NCBI GenBank assembly: GCA_934234185.1
Contig: CAKQHO010000038.1
Location: 1-27,203 of the forward strand
Reading direction: 5' to 3'
Length of the DNA stretch: 27,203 nucleotides
From: an uncultured Psychrobacillus sp.
GTDB taxonomy: Bacteria; Bacillota; Bacilli; Bacillales_A; Planococcaceae
The translations under genes were made by a program, and so were the position numbers. Under the pieces are notes generated by a model, which was given only the letters and a program-made list of their open reading frames with translations, searched no databases and was not told the DNA's origin. Positions 16,517 to 24,461 of the stretch are shown one piece after another. Numbering within the stretch: the stretch's first letter is position 1; each line of letters opens with the position of its first letter.

Positions 16517-17914
16517 GTGGAACAACAAATAAAAAAAGCACCAATACTGGCTGCATTTCTGATAGCTGGTTTTATAGGGCTATTTAGTGAAACGGCATTA
16601 AATATGGCATTACAACAGTTAATTGCAGACTTGGGTGTAGAGCCAACGACAATTCAATGGCTTACGACAGGATACTTATTAACATTAGGTGTGCTTGTAC
16701 CTATTTCGGGGCTATTAGTTCAAAAGTTTACTACAAGACAATTATTCATGACTTCTTTGGCATTTTCCATTATTGGTACATTCATTGCTGCACTAGCTCC
16801 CACGTTTGAGATCCTGCTAGTTGCGAGAATTGTACAGGCGATAGGGACAGCAATATTATTACCCGTCATGTTTAATACGATTTTGTTAATATTCCCTATT
16901 GAGAAACGCGGATCTGCGATGGGTCTAATGGGGCTCGTTATTATGTTTGCTCCAGCTATCGGCCCAACGGTATCGGGAATTATTTTAGAATACCTGACTT
17001 GGCATTACATATTCTGGGTAACTCTACCTCCATTACTATTTGCCTTCCTTTTTGGGTATTTATATATGCAAAATGTAGGGGAGCTAACAAATCCTAAAAT
17101 TGATGTATGGTCTGTTGTTTTTTCAACCATTGGATTCGGCGGTATCGTATATGGATTTAGTATAGCGGGAGAAGATGGATGGAGTAATTCATTAGTCATC
17201 ATCTCACTTGTGGCAGGAGTAATAGGACTTATATTGTTCTCCTTAGTTCAAATGAGATTAGAAAAGCCAATGATTAACCTAAAAATATTAACATATCCGA
17301 TGTTTGTCCTCGGGTTATTGTCTGTTTTTATAGCTTTTATGTGTATTTTATCTACCATGATTCTTCTGCCTCTTTATTTACAAACGACCTTGGCATTAGC
17401 TACCTTTACAGCAGGACTATTATTGCTGCCTGGGGGACTAATCAATGGTTTTTTAGCTCCAATCGTTGGTCGTTTATTTGATGCTTTTGGTGCCAGAGTA
17501 CTTGTTATCCCTGGATTTCTTATTATCATTGTGACATTCCTTTTCTTTATGCAAATAGATGAAAATACGACAAAGCTACATATTATCATCCTGCATAGTA
17601 TATTAATGATAGGCGTTTCGCTTGTCATGGCTCCAGCTCAAACAAACGGGCTGAATGAATTGCCTCGAGAGCTATATCCTGATGGGACGGCATTAATGAA
17701 TACACTTCAACAAATTTCGGGTGCGATTGGTACCGCCATTGCCATTACCATCATGTCCTCTGCACAACAAAATTATTTAATAGAAAATCCAACTGCAAAT
17801 GTACTGGATGGGTTTATTCACGGCGTGCAAGCATCCTTCCAATTCGGTTTGATCATGGCCATTATCGGATTTATTATTTCCTTATTTATTAAGAGGAAAA
17901 AGCGGATAGTTTGA
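16517..17914 (+). CDS. DHA2-family MFS multidrug/proton antiporter (EmrB/QacA type)
   Basis: A 465-aa integral membrane exporter, expected to have 14 transmembrane segments and to drive efflux of drugs or other organic compounds with the proton gradient. Family signatures are visible: IQWLTTGYLLTLGVLVPISG in segment 2, the RIVQAIGTAILLPVMFN region, the antiporter motif C segment PAIGPTVSGIILEYLTWHYI (about 140-159), and PLYLQTTLALATFTAGLLLL in the second half. The GTG start has AAAGAAGG upstream. It is a single gene with its own promoter, terminator and no linked TetR/MarR regulator. The substrate cannot be deduced. Confidence 0.92.
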   Translation: MEQQIKKAPILAAFLIAGFIGLFSETALNMALQQLIADLGVEPTTIQWLTTGYLLTLGVLVPISGLLVQKFTTRQLFMTSLAFSIIGTFIAALAPTFEILLVARIVQAIGTAILLPVMFNTILLIFPIEKRGSAMGLMGLVIMFAPAIGPTVSGIILEYLTWHYIFWVTLPPLLFAFLFGYLYMQNVGELTNPKIDVWSVVFSTIGFGGIVYGFSIAGEDGWSNSLVIISLVAGVIGLILFSLVQMRLEKPMINLKILTYPMFVLGLLSVFIAFMCILSTMILLPLYLQTTLALATFTAGLLLLPGGLINGFLAPIVGRLFDAFGARVLVIPGFLIIIVTFLFFMQIDENTTKLHIIILHSILMIGVSLVMAPAQTNGLNELPRELYPDGTALMNTLQQISGAIGTAIAITIMSSAQQNYLIENPTANVLDGFIHGVQASFQFGLIMAIIGFIISLFIKRKKRIV

Positions 17915-17964
17915 AAAAAAGTGAGCTAACTGGGAGAGAGAAGCTAGTCACTCTCGTTGAACAT

Positions 17965-17999
17965 AAAAAAGAACGATTGAATCCTCAATCGTTCTTTTT
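17965..17999. terminator. Bidirectional terminator between the MFS gene and cbaA
   Basis: A perfect 15-bp stem (17966-17980 with 17985-17999, loop ATCC) built from an A run, GAACGATTGA and its complement ending in a T run. It serves both the plus-strand MFS gene and the minus-strand oxidase operon, whose stop lies 3 bases away. Confidence 0.92.
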
Positions 18000-18002
18000 G
18001 CT

Positions 18003-19679
18003 TTACCAGAATCGATATCCTACAGAACCTGGGGGAGCATTTTGAATTATATCGATCACTGGAACGGTATAAGCGAACAATATCAGTAATATACATATTG
18101 TCAGCCAGATTTTCCAATTTTCTAAAGCCATTGGAGTTTTTTCTGCTTTCTCGGAAACCTCACCAATAGGAAATTCTGTTTCGCCCTTTGGTGCAAGCCA
18201 TATTAGATGAACCACGATGTAGATGATTAAAATAATACCGATGAAAAGAATCGTACCGCCGACTGCTTGAGCAATTTGGTAAGGAATCCAATCGCTCGCT
18301 TGAGTAGAACCACCGTAAGTAGAGAAGTCTGAACGTCTAGGTGCGCCAAGTAAGCCAGCTATATGCATTGCTCCAGACATAATAGTCATGCCGACAGCCC
18401 AAATAATCCCTTGAATAATCGCTAACTTGTTCATTTGCTTAGTTAAAACCCTGCCTGTTAGGTGGGGAATTAGCCAATAAGCTGCTCCAAAGAACGTTAA
18501 TACAACTGTAGTTGCTAAAGTTAAATGGAAATGACCTGTTACCCAGATAGTATTATGAACCACCTGATTCATCTGATTAGATGCATTGACAATTCCTCCT
18601 GCACCTGCTGGAATAAAGGCAGCCATCCCTATGAAAGGAACTACAAATCTAGCATCCTTCCAAGGTAGTTTCTTAAACCATCCAAGGATTCCTTTTCCGC
18701 CAAGCTCTCTTCCACGGAGCTCAAATGTCGCAAACATTGAAAATGCTGTTAGAAGGGAAGGGATCACTACCATCATCGTTAATACCACCTGTAAATACTT
18801 CCAAAAGGAGTCAATGCCAGGCTCTGTTAGCTGATGGTGAAACCCTACTGGAATAGAGAAGATTAAAAATAGCATGAATGATAGTCTAGCTAGTGAATCA
18901 GAGTAAATTTTCCCTCCAATAATTTTGGGAATAATGACATACCAAACCATATAAGCTGGTAATAGCCAGAAATAAACTAATGGATGTCCGAAATACCAAA
19001 ACAATGTACGAGACAGTAGGACATCTACTTTATCTACCCATCCTAATGACCAAGGGATTAATTGGAATACTACCTCTACCGCTACACCAAGGGAACAGAT
19101 GATCCACATCGTTAGGTTTACAATCACCATAAAAGTAAGCAATGGACTTGGCTGACCTGGATTAGCTTTACGCCATTCACGATATTTCATTATTAATCCT
19201 GCGCCGCCAATCCAAGAGCCGACTACTACTAATGTAAGCCCTACATAGAAAATCCAATGTGCTTGTAGAGGTGCATAGAATGTATAAAGGACAGAAGCTT
19301 CATTTAATAAAACCATTACCGCAGCTGCTATAGTACCAGCTGTCATTACCCAGAAGCCAATCCAGCCGAGAAGTCGCTGTTTATCTGTTAACGTGCCAGC
19401 AGTACGACTAACTGCTGCAATCTGAAATCCGAAGATAAAATAAGTTGTTAGAATAAGTGCTAATAATACCCCATGTACTGTTAGAAGCTGATAATAGCCG
19501 ATTCCCCAAGGTAACGTAAATTGTCCAGAGCGTACGAGTGTTTGAAGAAGGCCACAAAGACCACCAATAAAGAGTGCGATGAATGCAACGTGGATATGGG
19601 CCATTGCAAGCTTACCATCACGAGGATCCACCTTCATTAGATTTTTTGCTTTTTCTGGAATTGCTGTCATGTTACTCAA
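18003..19679 (-). CDS. cbaA: ba3-type cytochrome c oxidase subunit I
   Basis: Catalytic membrane subunit of a B-type haem-copper oxidase that reduces O2 to water and pumps protons. The 558 aa carry the family's metal ligands: HGVLLALILTTYF (low-spin haem His, about residue 70), FGHPLVYFWLLPAY (CuB His and the linked Tyr, about 232-245), HHQLTEPG (the CuB His pair, about 282-283) and VTGHFHLTL (haem ligands, about 379-387). Many hydrophobic segments are consistent with 13 or so helices. Its start overlaps the subunit II stop by 8 bases. The small subunit IIa gene lies upstream of both, giving the operon order IIa-II-I typical of Bacillales ba3 oxidases. Confidence 0.95.
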   Translation of the reverse strand: MSNMTAIPEKAKNLMKVDPRDGKLAMAHIHVAFIALFIGGLCGLLQTLVRSGQFTLPWGIGYYQLLTVHGVLLALILTTYFIFGFQIAAVSRTAGTLTDKQRLLGWIGFWVMTAGTIAAAVMVLLNEASVLYTFYAPLQAHWIFYVGLTLVVVGSWIGGAGLIMKYREWRKANPGQPSPLLTFMVIVNLTMWIICSLGVAVEVVFQLIPWSLGWVDKVDVLLSRTLFWYFGHPLVYFWLLPAYMVWYVIIPKIIGGKIYSDSLARLSFMLFLIFSIPVGFHHQLTEPGIDSFWKYLQVVLTMMVVIPSLLTAFSMFATFELRGRELGGKGILGWFKKLPWKDARFVVPFIGMAAFIPAGAGGIVNASNQMNQVVHNTIWVTGHFHLTLATTVVLTFFGAAYWLIPHLTGRVLTKQMNKLAIIQGIIWAVGMTIMSGAMHIAGLLGAPRRSDFSTYGGSTQASDWIPYQIAQAVGGTILFIGIILIIYIVVHLIWLAPKGETEFPIGEVSEKAEKTPMALENWKIWLTICILLILFAYTVPVIDIIQNAPPGSVGYRFW

Positions 19680-20148
19680 CCACCTTTAGCATAGATGACA
19701 TAGAAGTGTGCCCTACGCCACAATATTCATTACATAAGATTAAATACTCACCGGCTTTATCTACAGTTGTAACGTATTCAGAGATATATCCGGGTTCTAG
19801 CATCATATTGATATTAGTACCTGCTACCTGGAATCCGTGTACTACATCAGAGGTAGTAGCGATAAACTTCACTTTAGAGCCTACAGGTAACTCTATTTCA
19901 GGTGGATTATAGTAGAAGGCTGACGCATGAATGACAATCTCATAGTCCCAATCCTTTCCTTCGACCTTGTGTACTCCCGGATTATTGAATGGTGCTATTT
20001 CTGATACACGTTCTGGATCCACGTAAACCTTTGCGCTAGGTGGATGAGAGCCATAATGAAAGGCACTAAATCCAACGATAATTAAAAATAATACTAGTGA
20101 TCCAACGCCAAATGTTAGCCACCATTTTTCATACTTGTGAATGTGCAT
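19672..20148 (-). CDS. cbaB: ba3-type cytochrome c oxidase subunit II (CuA)
   Basis: Electron-entry subunit (158 aa). One N-terminal membrane anchor (about 12-31) precedes an extracytoplasmic cupredoxin domain. The complete binuclear CuA site is visible: H104 (VVHGFQ), then C139, E141, C143, H147 and M150 in LCNEYCGVGHTSM. Short length and a single transmembrane helix are typical of the ba3 group rather than the caa3 type. The stop overlaps the start of cbaA by 8 bases, so the two are translationally coupled. Confidence 0.95.
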   Translation of the reverse strand: MHIHKYEKWWLTFGVGSLVLFLIIVGFSAFHYGSHPPSAKVYVDPERVSEIAPFNNPGVHKVEGKDWDYEIVIHASAFYYNPPEIELPVGSKVKFIATTSDVVHGFQVAGTNINMMLEPGYISEYVTTVDKAGEYLILCNEYCGVGHTSMSSMLKVVE

Positions 20149-20168
20149 TTTCTTGTACCTCCATACTT

Positions 20169-20291
20169 TTAAAATCGATCAATGAATAAGTAAAATGCCA
20201 TGAACCAGGTAGCTAACATGAACACACCAACAAATGTTACTGAAATAAGTGTTCCTTTTAAATCTGGTTCCTTTGACTGCTTTTTTGACAT
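20169..20291 (-). CDS. cbaD: ba3 oxidase subunit IIa (small single-helix subunit)
   Basis: A 40-aa protein, MSKKQSKEPDLKGTLISVTF followed by one hydrophobic helix (about 13-36) ending FYLFIDRF. Length, polar N-terminus and the position just upstream of subunit II fit the COX2A-type subunit IIa found in ba3 oxidases of Thermus and Bacillales. GGGGGTGTAAGG provides the SD. The gap to cbaB is 20 bases, so it is the first gene of the operon downstream of the FNR-type site. Confidence 0.85.
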   Translation of the reverse strand: MSKKQSKEPDLKGTLISVTFVGVFMLATWFMAFYLFIDRF

Positions 20292-20328
20292 TTGCCTTAC
20301 ACCCCCGTAACTATTTCTGTATAGCTAC

Positions 20329-20371
20329 ATGATAAAGTGAATGAAACAAACTGGATGTGATATTTCTCACA
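20329..20371 (-). promoter_or_regulatory. FNR/CRP-type operator and -10 of the ba3 oxidase operon
   Basis: TGTGA-N6-TCACA is a perfect palindrome at 20356-20371 and matches the Bacillus Fnr consensus. On the minus strand a TATCAT -10 (20329-20334) follows. If transcription starts 7 bases beyond it (near 20322), the operator is centred at -41.5, the class II activator position. No -35 is evident, as expected for an activated promoter. Confidence 0.7.
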
Positions 20372-20558
20372 CAAATGGCGGCATAATGTGAAGATAATGT
20401 GAAATTAGTGTTATTTCCTCCAAATGAAGGAGTAACTTTCGTCAGATAAAAGAGTAATTGGAAAGGACCACGGTAGAGCTTTCACGATTAAGTAAAAAAG
20501 GAATATGAGTTCTTTTAGTAGAATAATAAAAAAGACTACTTTGGAGGGGAGGATAAGT

Positions 20559-21023
20559 ATGGCATATCAAATAGAAGTAATGACACAAGAAGAGGCAGAG
20601 GAAATTGCTTTTAACTGGCATTACGATGGAGAATACTCCTTTTATGACATGGCAGCTGATAAGGAGGATCTAGAAGAATTCATTAACCCTGAAAAAAGAG
20701 GAAGCAATGTATTCTCAGTCATTGATACGGAGGAATTAATCGGTTACTTTACTGCTAGCAAAGAAAAAGAATACATAATCGATATTGGCTTAGGCTTGAG
20801 ACCTGACTTAACTGGTAAGGGAATAGGGTTACATTTTTTAAAAACTGTTATGGAGTTTGTGAATAGTGAATATAAGCCCAAAAAAATAACATTATCAGTA
20901 GCATTCTTTAACCAAAGAGCGGTAAAAGTATATAGAAAAATTGGATTTACAGAATCTCATATTTATTGGCAAAAAACGAATGGCAGTACCTTTAAATTTT
21001 TAAAAATGGAATATGATTGCTAA
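20559..21023 (+). CDS. GNAT-family N-acetyltransferase
   Basis: A 154-aa acetyl-CoA-dependent acyltransferase of unknown substrate. The acetyl-CoA-binding motif A is LRPDLTGKGIGLHFLKTVM (about 81-99), with the R/Q-x-x-G-x-G/A pattern at LTGKGIG. The C-terminal motif B AFFNQRAVKVYRKIGFTES (about 113-131) is also typical. I chose the ATG at 20559 because GGAGGGGAGG lies directly upstream; an in-frame ATG at 20505 would add 18 residues without an SD. No linked partner explains its substrate. Confidence 0.9.
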   Translation: MAYQIEVMTQEEAEEIAFNWHYDGEYSFYDMAADKEDLEEFINPEKRGSNVFSVIDTEELIGYFTASKEKEYIIDIGLGLRPDLTGKGIGLHFLKTVMEFVNSEYKPKKITLSVAFFNQRAVKVYRKIGFTESHIYWQKTNGSTFKFLKMEYDC

Positions 21024-21109
21024 TTATTTTTACTGATAAATGTTATGTAGGTCCAGATATTTTGATTTACATGATTAGTAAATGGAGGGATAAGAGGGTA
21101 ATTACGGAA

Positions 21110-21149
21110 AAATAAAAAGCAGGCTACACTCTTAACGACTGCAGCCTGC
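21110..21149 (-). terminator. Terminator of the cheX-like gene
   Basis: GCAGGCT (21119-21125) pairs with AGCCTGC (21143-21149). On the minus strand the stem is followed by TTTTTATT. Confidence 0.8.
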
Positions 21150-21157
21150 CATATGTA

Positions 21158-21613
21158 TTAAATTTCATCAATGGTTAAGATGATAGTCATCTCACCTATG
21201 TCCGTAAGCAGTACGGGAAGCCGTATTGCCTGGTGAAAACCATAAAGCTTGGTCTTTCCTACTAGTACAGTAGGAGGGGTAATATCAATCTCCAACCCAT
21301 CATTCGAAGCAACGGTACATATATTGCCTGCAATCATATTGCCCAATTCTCCCGTGAAGGATTCTAGCATTTCTCCTTCTAGAGACATCCCAAACATATG
21401 ATGACTGAGGGTAGAGAATATATCACTAGTTGAATCTATGATGATACGGCCTTTCATATCGCCAACAATCCCAATCAACACGCCCATTTCACTTTGCTCA
21501 AATGGATGTTGTGAGGAAGCTGGGGGCTGGATATCCATAGATATTGGAATTACTGACTTCAAAGAGGTAATAGTCCCATTCAGAATGGTTTGAATCTGCT
21601 TAGATGTAGTCAT
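21158..21613 (-). CDS. CheX-like CheY-P phosphatase family protein
   Basis: A 151-aa protein of the CheC/CheX/FliY group. These proteins dephosphorylate CheY-P in chemotaxis or related response-regulator circuits. The diagnostic motif S-x3-E-x2-N-x4-N is exact in SFTGELGNMIAGN, near the middle. The flanking sheet segments (MGVLIGIVGDMKGRIII and MTIILTIDEI) fit the fold. The ATG at 21613 is preferred because GGAG lies 6 bases upstream on the minus strand; earlier in-frame ATGs lack an SD. No chemotaxis genes are nearby, so it is an isolated copy. Confidence 0.88.
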   Translation of the reverse strand: MTTSKQIQTILNGTITSLKSVIPISMDIQPPASSQHPFEQSEMGVLIGIVGDMKGRIIIDSTSDIFSTLSHHMFGMSLEGEMLESFTGELGNMIAGNICTVASNDGLEIDITPPTVLVGKTKLYGFHQAIRLPVLLTDIGEMTIILTIDEI

Positions 21614-21753
21614 AAGAATCTCCATATAGTAAGGATGTCTTAATATTAGCACAACTCATAGGTAAAAAGAATAGGGGCACTAGCAAAAAGATGAAGATTA
21701 TGTTAAGCTTTAAATGAGAATGAATTTCAACTTCATTAAAGGAGAGATATTGG

Positions 21754-21843
21754 ATGATTTTAATCCCTATCACAGCAACCATTATCATTTACGGACTAAC
21801 TACAAAATATATTTTCAAATCAATTACACCACAGCCGAAATAA
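21754..21843 (+). CDS. 29-aa hydrophobic membrane peptide
   Basis: An ATG with a strong SD (AAAGGAGAG, 7 bases upstream) opens a 29-codon frame, MILIPITATIIIYGLTTKYI plus a short basic C-terminal tail ending FKSITPQPK. It looks like one transmembrane helix with a positively charged end. A terminator-like hairpin with a long T run follows at 21865-21894. Such single-helix peptides are often regulators or membrane-acting peptides, but I recognise no family. Another frame over the same bases (from 21714) lacks an SD and looks like a shadow. Confidence 0.5.
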   Translation: MILIPITATIIIYGLTTKYIFKSITPQPK

Positions 21844-21864
21844 ATACGGAGAACCAAAAAGGAT

Positions 21865-21894
21865 TGGAGGAAAGTGAGCTCCATTCTTTTTTTT
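21865..21894 (+). terminator. Terminator-like hairpin after the 29-aa peptide
   Basis: A short stem TGGAG (21865-21869) / CTCCA (21879-21883) is followed by TTC and a run of eight T. The stem is weak (5 bp) but the T run is strong. Confidence 0.5.
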
Positions 21895-21951
21895 ATGGAA
21901 TAAAGATAGTGAATTTTTTGGTAACATAATAGGCAAGAGGAGGCTTACTAT

Positions 21952-22866
21952 ATGAGTGGCGTAAATCAATGGGATGCAGAATGGGAAGTATCTGTAGAGC
22001 TAGCTAGTAAATTAATAAGAAGACAATTTCCACAATTAGCTTCAAAAAACGTGGAGATACTCGGAAATGGTTGGGACAATACTGTATTTCTAGTTGGGGA
22101 AGAATGTATATTTCGCTTCCCAAGAAGAGAGGTTTCCAAAAAACTAATTCAGTTGGAAGGAAAAATACTTCCAATGCTGGAGGGCTACTTCTCCATTCCC
22201 TACCCAATCCCACTGTTTTATGGAGAGAGTGATAAGGAGTATCCTTCCCCATTTTTGGGCTATCCATTTTTAACCGGTAAGACTCCAGTCGACATATCTG
22301 ATTATAAGCGCAGTCAATCAGCAGTTATCCTGGCGCAGTTTCTAAAAGGACTCCATGCCTTCCCGGTGGACATAGCTAGAGAGCATGGGGTCCAACTAGA
22401 TCAGCGCAATTTGTTGGATATAGCATCACGTAAAGAAAAGCTGCTTAAAACTATTTATGACATGGCACCTCATTTTACGAAGGACGAATATAAGGAAATA
22501 TCCACTTATTTGCAGCAGCTAAAAAGAGAAAGCGTGCGTCCTAAGTCCGTACTACTTCACGGAGATCTTCATTTCAAAAATATACTAGTGGATGACTCCG
22601 AGAAAATTTCTGGAATTATTGATTGGGGAGACATTAACATCGGACATCCTGGTTGCGACCTGAGTGTAGTATATAGCTTCTTGCCACCAGAAGCCCGAGT
22701 AACATTTTTTGAGGTCTACGGCGACATAGACGAGGAAACGCGCGAGCTAGCTAGATTAATTGCGGTATATATTCCGTTTATGATCCTGATGCAGGCGATT
22801 GATGAAAAAGATGAAAGAATAATAAAAGAAGCAAAAGCAACGATAAAACGCTCGCTAGCAGATTGA
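21952..22866 (+). CDS. Aminoglycoside phosphotransferase-like kinase (APH family)
   Basis: A 304-aa protein-kinase-like small-molecule phosphotransferase. The N-lobe nucleotide loop is LGNGWDNTVFLVGEE, followed by the RFPRRE segment. The catalytic loop HGDLHFKNILVDD (about 200-212) and the metal-binding IDWGDINIGHPGCDL (about 219-233) are complete, so an active enzyme is expected. Chromosomal members of this family in Bacillales often have unknown natural substrates, so resistance should not be assumed. The SD is GAGGAGG, 9 bases before the ATG. It is transcribed alone. Confidence 0.9.
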   Translation: MSGVNQWDAEWEVSVELASKLIRRQFPQLASKNVEILGNGWDNTVFLVGEECIFRFPRREVSKKLIQLEGKILPMLEGYFSIPYPIPLFYGESDKEYPSPFLGYPFLTGKTPVDISDYKRSQSAVILAQFLKGLHAFPVDIAREHGVQLDQRNLLDIASRKEKLLKTIYDMAPHFTKDEYKEISTYLQQLKRESVRPKSVLLHGDLHFKNILVDDSEKISGIIDWGDINIGHPGCDLSVVYSFLPPEARVTFFEVYGDIDEETRELARLIAVYIPFMILMQAIDEKDERIIKEAKATIKRSLAD

Positions 22867-22892
22867 TGGCTGAAAAACTTATGGTAGGTTCG

Positions 22893-23019
22893 AGGATTTT
22901 ACCTGGCGGTGCTGGGAATTTGCGATTAAGGGTGCAGATACTGCGATTACGAATGTCGCCCCCGAAATATGCGGTTATGCCGATTAATCTTGCAATTAAT
23001 CCATCGATTTTTCCAATTA
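22893..23019 (+). repeat. Cluster of CGATTA-like direct repeats downstream of the APH gene
   Basis: Variants of CGATTA recur at 22923, 22944, 22972 (CGGTTA), 22981, 22993 (CAATTA), 23005 (CGATTT) and 23014 (CAATTA). Several spacings are 21 nt (22923-22944, 22972-22993, 22993-23014) and one is 28. It occupies part of the 406-base gap between the APH gene and the next lipoprotein. The rest of that gap (about 23,020-23,272) shows nothing I can support. A 67-codon frame over the cluster is probably fortuitous. Confidence 0.5.
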
Positions 23020-23272
23020 AGAAAAAGAATTCTTATATAAAAAATTGGTTCAATTTGGTATTATAGGAAATAAAGGTAGCAGACGATAAAGTGAGTAAAA
23101 ATTATTGTAATAGTAATTAGTAGATATTTCAGGTTATCGCTCATCTAGCTGCAAATGCAATATGTAATAAAAGAGTATATATTAGTCTGGCAATACAGCA
23201 TATTCTGGACCGAACTATTTGTATCAAAACATCCTACTGAGAATTTTCTTGATACTAAGGGGAGAGATAATC

Positions 23273-23704
23273 TTGAAAAAAATTAACTATTTAATTGCTT
23301 TATTAGTGATGATTTCATTTTTTATAGCAGGTTGTTCAAACGCGGTAGAAAGTGAAGAACAGAATATATTGGGACAAAATATAGAAGTTAAAAAGCGTAT
23401 TGGTGAAGAGAATGAATACGAAGTCTACAAAGAAATTACTAACAATGAACAAGTTCAAAAGGTGAAAGAGATATTAGGTGATATTAACTGGGAGAATGCA
23501 AAGGTAGAAATGGTACGTCCTCCTGATTACCAATTTTCTTTTCCGAACCCAGAAGCAAAAGCAGTATTATATGAACTCTGGATCGGTCCTAATGGTACGG
23601 TGCAACTCGTAATATCTGCTTCAAATAAATATAGTCAATTAGACAAAAATAAGTCAGCAGAACTAATAGAAATACTTACTGGCGAAAATCTACCTAATAA
23701 GTAA
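23273..23704 (+). CDS. Putative lipoprotein of unknown function
   Basis: A 143-aa secreted lipoprotein. A type II signal peptide is clear: basic MKKINY, a hydrophobic core, then the lipobox IAGC with the acylated Cys at about residue 21. The mature part is acidic with NEYEVYKEITNNEQVQKVK and a WENAKVEMVRPPDY segment typical of small Bacillales extracytoplasmic proteins, but no function is known to me. The start is TTG at 23273 with GGGGAGAG 6 bases upstream; an earlier in-frame ATG at 23219 would spoil the signal peptide. Confidence 0.85.
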   Translation: MKKINYLIALLVMISFFIAGCSNAVESEEQNILGQNIEVKKRIGEENEYEVYKEITNNEQVQKVKEILGDINWENAKVEMVRPPDYQFSFPNPEAKAVLYELWIGPNGTVQLVISASNKYSQLDKNKSAELIEILTGENLPNK

Positions 23705-23729
23705 TATGACCTCTGATTAGAGGTCATAT
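23704..23729 (+). terminator. Hairpin after the lipoprotein gene
   Basis: A perfect 11-bp stem ATATGACCTCT/AGAGGTCATAT (23704-23714 with 23719-23729, loop GATT) begins right at the stop codon. The following T run is weak. Confidence 0.7.
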
Positions 23730-23831
23730 GATATTTCGCAATTACTACCTTACACAATTTGACCAGTTAGTTGGCGCATCCGAGCCTCCTAGCAGCCGTC
23801 AATATCGGCGTAGCAATTATCAGCTTCCATG

Positions 23832-24308
23832 TTAATTAGTGGACAGTTGTTCAAGTGTTTGCCACTTCACTAGTTTCTGGTGTTCTTCTCCATCAATTTC
23901 ATAGTTAATTTTTACTCTCCTAGTATTATCTTTCTTTACATCTCCAGTCGAAAGCTTCATAACTATTTTCCCTTCGCCGTCAAGTTCAAAGTCTCGTAGA
24001 CTTTTTATATCTCCAATGTCTTCTCTGCCTTTATATATTCCGCTTTGCTTTAAAGGCTCTGCACTAAAAAACTCATACTCAATCCCATCTTCTTCATATG
24101 AAATAGGGGTCTTCTCATCTTTTAGCAACTCGATTGATTGAATGGTAACCGTGGATTCACCAGTCCATTCAATTGGAACAACCATATGATAGGATTCATT
24201 TGCTTGTAGCTCAAATCCAAATTCTCCAAGGAGGAATTCTCCTTTGGTTTGATTACTACAGCCCATTAATATACCCATTAACAATGAAACCAAGAAAAGT
24301 TTTTTCAT
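23832..24308 (-). CDS. Putative lipoprotein of unknown function
   Basis: A 158-aa lipoprotein. Its signal peptide is MKKLFLVSLLMGILMGC, with lipobox LMGC and the acylated Cys at residue 17. The mature domain has alternating beta-strand character (YHMVVPIEWTGESTVTIQSI, then VKINYEIDGEEHQKLVKWQT at the C-terminus), suggesting a beta sandwich exposed outside the membrane. I do not recognise a family. GAGGTGG upstream of the ATG on the minus strand is a good SD. It is transcribed towards the preceding lipoprotein and diverges from the dynamin-like gene. Confidence 0.85.
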   Translation of the reverse strand: MKKLFLVSLLMGILMGCSNQTKGEFLLGEFGFELQANESYHMVVPIEWTGESTVTIQSIELLKDEKTPISYEEDGIEYEFFSAEPLKQSGIYKGREDIGDIKSLRDFELDGEGKIVMKLSTGDVKKDNTRRVKINYEIDGEEHQKLVKWQTLEQLSTN

Positions 24309-24362
24309 TATATACCACCTCTATCTCTATATTACCATAAATAACCTATTAGCCTGTCTCAC

Positions 24363-24391
24363 AGACTTTATTTCACATGCAAATAAAGTCT
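24363..24391. other. 11-bp perfect hairpin in a divergent intergenic region
   Basis: AGACTTTATTT (24363-24373) pairs perfectly with AAATAAAGTCT (24381-24391), loop CACATGC. It lies between two divergent genes, upstream of an extended -10 (TGATATGAT, 24409-24417), so it is more likely an operator or remnant terminator than a gene end. Confidence 0.45.
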
Positions 24392-24461
24392 TATTTTGTT
24401 GTATTTTCTGATATGATAGACTTACATTGTTGAGATTTATAAAAGGGGAATAAATGAATAC

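Noticed and set aside
21714..21929. 71-codon frame starting MRMNFNF
   Set aside because: It lacks an SD, while a frame inside it (21754-21843) has a strong one and encodes a coherent membrane helix.
22863..23066. 67-codon reading frame after the APH gene
   Set aside because: It overlaps the APH stop, covers the CGATTA repeat cluster, has no SD of its own and gives a composition unlike a folded protein.
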